Source of the DNA: Gymnorhina tibicen
Taxonomy: Eukaryota; Chordata; Aves; Passeriformes; Artamidae
Length of the DNA: 64,000 nucleotides
NCBI GenBank assembly: GCA_013399875.1
Contig: VXAZ01008267.1
Coordinates: 1,073,141 to 1,137,140 of the forward strand
Direction: 5' to 3'
Shown here piece after piece: positions 59,798-64,000 of the stretch. The translations under genes and the position numbers were made by a program. A model generated the notes under the pieces. It was not told the origin of the DNA, ran no database searches, and worked only from the letters and a program-made list of their open reading frames with translations. Position 1 is the stretch's first letter; every line of letters starts with the position of its first letter.

Positions 59798-62700
59798 TAT
59801 ATACTGATCAGTTTATTTTCTGAAAGACTACATTGCTACTTACTCTCCATTACTCATTAAGATCCTCATGGTGTATTTGTCAGGAGTAGAGTGTATACAA
59901 AGATGTGGTGATGCTTACTGCTCTGTGTAAAACCAGGGTAAAAACAGTGTGGTTGTGAGAGAGTCCATGACACTGTCTTTGCTGCAAAGGAGAAAGCAGC
60001 ATTTTGTGCTGCCACGCTAGAGAAGTGTGACGCTATTTCTATCATGAGCTACTTTTAACAGGTTTCATTTCCTAAGTAACACAGTTCTACAGAATAACAC
60101 AGAATTCACCTGAGTAACTGTGTGTTTTCATATTAGTATGCTTAACTCAAGGGGTTTTTACATGCTTATTCTTCTTACATGTCTGACACACAGAAATTGG
60201 ATTTAGCAGGATTGATGGCTCATTAAGTTCTGTCTAACAGTCTTGAAACTGAGAAAATGGACTAAATTTATTACTGGCAAAGCAAGAGAAAACCCAGTGG
60301 TTTCAGTGAAACTATGTCTCCTTGTTCTACCTCACGCTACAGATGAGTTTGGTAACTGGTTTGTTTTCAGATACCTGTTTCACAGTAGCAGACGGGTAAT
60401 CGGGGTTAATGCTGTGCAGCACAGCAGCACCATGCTAGAAGTCTTGGAAATGACATTGAAGGGATGGGTTTACCTACATTACACTTAAGCCCTTGGAGCA
60501 GTGCTGCAGGGACCAGCAACTGTTTGAGGTCCAAGATCCCTGTGCTGTGTGATATGACAGGCTTGGTTAGCTCACTTGATGGATTTGAGATAAGACAAAG
60601 AAAAACAAAGTCCCACACCTCTCAGTAAGTTCATCACTTTAGGTGTACATTACTTGCCTAACAAATGCCGGTTCCACAGTCCGCAGTTTCCAGCTGTTCA
60701 GTATGTAGCAGCCTTTAACAGATGAAGAGCTGTGGCAGGTATGACGTGGAAGTTCTTAAGTTTCTAGGCTGAAGTGCCCATGATGCTTCAGCATGTGTTC
60801 ACAGCACCCGGTGTGCTCAAAGCCTTTGGCACTGGGCTCAGTGGTACTGGACCACCCTCAGAGGCTGCAAGGAGCCTCCTCATTTTGTGCAGCTTGTTCT
60901 ACCACACATACTGAAGAAGGCAGGCCTCTCCTTTGTTTCAAAAAGTATCAGTGAGTTGTCACTCCTTCTCCACTACTGATGCAACCCTGCTATGTGCCAG
61001 TTCTGCCACCAGTCAAGCACTTCCAAGTCCGTGCCTTTATATCACAGAGTTTGCTTGTGACTGTGTTGGTGTCTACTCTGGCCCAGCATGGTGGGACTCA
61101 CAGTTCATTGTCCTTTCTCTGGGAACAGTGAGAGTAATGCCAGGCTCGTCCTGATTGCATTTTTAAGCAACTTAACTCTCTTTATATCTAATAAAGAAGA
61201 TAGGCTTAAAGTCCAGATTGAGGAGCACTGTGCTGTTGTTCCAGGTAGGAATGCCCTCCCTCCCCAATGAATTTCCTTACTGCCAGAATTGATACCATGT
61301 GCAGATCTCTCTGATGGAGATACTCACTGTCCTCAGAGTTACTCTGTAACAATTGTGTACTGTAATCTAAAGGAGACTTTGAATAATTTCTTTTTATGCA
61401 ACTCTTTATTCCAGTTCCCTCTGTCTTTTGATTGCTGCTTTTTTTTTACTTTTCTCTTCTTTATTGTTTGTCCCTCTCCTTTCTTCTGTGTTTCTATCCC
61501 GGTTCCCCCTTTGTCATTGCTTCTTCCCCCTGCTTTCCTCTGACATCTTCTCAGTTGTTACTCACCTCATTCCTCCCACAGTCTTTGTCTTCTTTCTCCC
61601 TGTCTTTTCCTTTGTTAATTAGTACATTGTTGGGACTTCTGAAGAAAATTGTTTCACGCAACAGGGCATGAAAGAACAAGCAGCAGGTGCAGGCGTAACC
61701 TTGTTCTTTGAACTCCTACCACTACTCAACAGCAAAGCAAAGCTGGCAGGAACAGCTTCTCTTTCCCTGATTAATTAAGAGAAGAGAGGTAGCCAGAAAG
61801 AAAACAAGAGTGGGTGGTGATAGCAAGGGAAAGGGGCAAACAGGGGAGGATAGGATGGTACAGAAGCCAGAGAAGAGAAGACAGAAATAATATACACTGA
61901 AAAGGGAGTCTAACAAAGCTACAGAACTGTAGCAAACCTGCAAGGGCACTCACGTAAGGTGGTGCTTTGCTTGGTCTGCTCTGAGACCTGGTCATCAGTC
62001 CCTTCCCTTGACACAGAGCCCCTCACCTCTGGGTTGGCTCTTCTGTCCTGCTTAAATGTCCCATTGCTCTTGACAAATCTGGATAAAGTACATCTGATAA
62101 TGCACATGTTTCTGCTAAAGGCAACAGTGACCACCATGCCCTGAGTTTTAACAAAATCAAATAAAATTTAAAAAACCAAAACAATAGAAAAACCAGAAAA
62201 AATATTTTAGTTACAGTATTGCAGAAACATGGAAAGGCAAAGTCAGGAACAGCTACATAGCTACAAATAACACAACAGAACTTACGGTTAGAGTCATGAC
62301 ATTGTATTTGTCTGACCAATTTCATTATATCATATCTTGCTGATTAACTGATTATTTTGCAAAATCCTTGTAAACCACAAATAAACTAACCAAGACTTTC
62401 TGTGCAAAAATCAAAGGGAAGTCTTGACACCAAACCATTATGGTAAGTCAGATTTGTGTTTCCAACTTCATGATGCAGGATTGAGTGAGCTCTTATAGTA
62501 AAAAGATATGTTGAATAGCTCTAATTCATGTCTTTTTTTATTAGCCTTTTTTCCTTCTGTCAAGCAATTTATTTTATTTTCCTTTTGGTCCAGCTTCCTA
62601 CATTGCATGAGGTTAATGAGAGGAGTTCAAAAGATACCTCTATATAGAAAATAGTATCTCTGAAAGAGACTCTTTATAAATCATAAATAAAGTACAGAAA

Positions 62701-64000
62701 GTATATAATTATATATAAAAAAATAATTACATGTAAAGACAAAAGCAGATACTTCCTTTTCAGAATTTCCTTAATATATAACAAAACGAAGAATAGAGTC
62801 CTTGTAGTTTCAAGTCTGTTAAAACTGTGGATGGGGGAAGTTGGATACTCCTGGTCTTTCAAGGACCAAATGACTACACATTACTGAAGGCAGAATCTCC
62901 CAATCCATAAAGAATTTGTGATATGCTTGACTTAAAGACCTACTTGTGTTTCACATAACCTACAGGCAAGATAAACTCCTGGCTGGTTTTAGGCATTACA
63001 CTGGTTTTGTTTTCTTCTTGTAGGACTCATTGACACGAAATATACATGGCAACTTGTTTCTTCTCTTCCTATCAATATTAGAATCTAATATAACAGAATC
63101 CATGCTGCTTGGCTTTTAGGGGTTTTTTTCCTATAATTACATCAATTAAACAGAAACACACAAAAACCTTTTTGTTTAAGATTAACCTATCATTGAAACT
63201 AATGGGGTTTTATTCTGTGCTGGAAGACCAAAAGCATGAAATCCACTAAAACAAAATGTAAATCAAATCATATAAACATACAAATGGAACAGCAAGTTCT
63301 AGATTTTAAAGACATTCTTAAAATGGCAAATGTGCAATATCAATCCTTTCTTCAGAAGGTCATCTTTAAGAATTGCATCTGCTGGGAGTGCTGAAAACAA
63401 GTATAAAGGGCTGAGTCCTCTGCTGTATATATTAGAGATACAGCTGCTGTTACTTGGGTAAAGCTGTGGTCAACTTCTATTCTAAAAAAAATGAACCAAA
63501 ACATACCCCAAACCAAAATGGTCAATGACAAATGCAGGCATCCTCTAGCTGCTATTGGAATGAACAGTCACATCCCCCTGAACACCAGCACGGATTTTAA
63601 ATTAATGTCTTTATTTTTTCTTGTTTCTTTGTTTTTCCATTCTTCAATGCCCTCTTGTAGTTTATATTTATTCTGATTACAGCTATTTTCCTCTTGGTAA
63701 ATATGACTGAATGACTAAATTGTTTACTCACTGTCTTAAAGAAACAGTGGATGACTACTTAACTACTGCAACTGAACTATAAATCTCAAAGTCACTGTAA
63801 AACGAAGTAGATTTTACATGATGAAATTGTTAAATAAAATTTACGAATCTGTATTAAGGTGAAATGCCTTCATGTAACATATTTTAGAGAATTAGACAGT
63901 GCCTTTGTCCATTTTTGCTTGAGAATAGGGAGTGCAAAAGTTTTTATCCTGCTTAAAGACAAATACCCTCTGCTATGCCACCCACATGTACCCAATCTGT
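59798..64000. other. Upstream flank of CHIC2; no gene recognised
   Basis: No homeobox or other known coding exon was found, so GSX2, the mammalian neighbour on this side, is not visible here. A strongly pyrimidine-rich tract lies at about 61420-61620 on plus, and AT-rich simple sequence at about 62680-62725. The open frames in the pyrimidine tract are Ser/Leu/Phe-rich by composition only. Confidence 0.6.

Noticed and set aside
61289..61671. Hydrophobic Phe/Leu/Ser-rich open frames that look membrane-like
   Set aside because: They are translations of a polypyrimidine tract, and all three plus frames give similar composition.
59798..64000. GSX2 homeobox gene upstream of CHIC2
   Set aside because: No homeodomain-coding sequence is visible. 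The gene is either beyond the window or absent.

Overview
This is a window of vertebrate nuclear DNA, almost certainly from a bird. The evidence is spliced genes with GT-AG introns, AT-rich non-coding sequence with two isolated CpG islands, and interspersed repeats that are almost all CR1-type LINEs with the avian 3' tail (repeats of the type ATCATAGA). The species cannot be told from the sequence. There is no prokaryotic gene content, no CRISPR array and no virus-like gene cluster.

The one protein-coding gene I can prove is CHIC2 (cysteine-rich hydrophobic domain protein 2), on the minus strand. I reconstructed six coding exons that splice in frame to exactly 165 residues: 56561-56679, 49726-49780, 49427-49582, 35841-35897, 35615-35674 and 32634-32684. 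The first exon lies in a CpG island (about 56,330-56,940). The last exon carries the stop codon and a probable 3' UTR running down to about 31.55 kb or further. In mammals CHIC2 sits between LNX1 and GSX2-PDGFRA-KIT; neither neighbour is identifiable here, so both probably lie outside the window.

Layout. 1-23.6 kb: no recognisable coding exon; a candidate minus-strand poly(A) site at the extreme left, a 5S rRNA-like SINE remnant near 15.15 kb, one CR1 at 16.7-16.9 kb and simple repeats. 23.84-24.25 kb: a second CpG island with no assigned gene, a G-rich tract and a minus-strand TATA-like box. 25.33 kb: a poly-C run interrupted by Ns. 25.4-31.5 kb: AT-rich and repeat-poor, either intergenic or an extended CHIC2 3' UTR. 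31.5-56.7 kb: CHIC2, with an opposed pair of CR1 copies in intron 1 and several stretches in introns 1 and 3 that look like conserved non-coding DNA. 56.88-59.8 kb: three CR1 copies in the same orientation upstream of CHIC2, two of them carrying decayed reverse-transcriptase C-termini. 59.8-64 kb: no gene recognised.

The most interesting observation is that the 3' tail of the CR1 just upstream of CHIC2 appears to have been drawn into the CHIC2 CpG island, with its A/T positions turned to G/C. I found no convincing undescribed multi-gene system.
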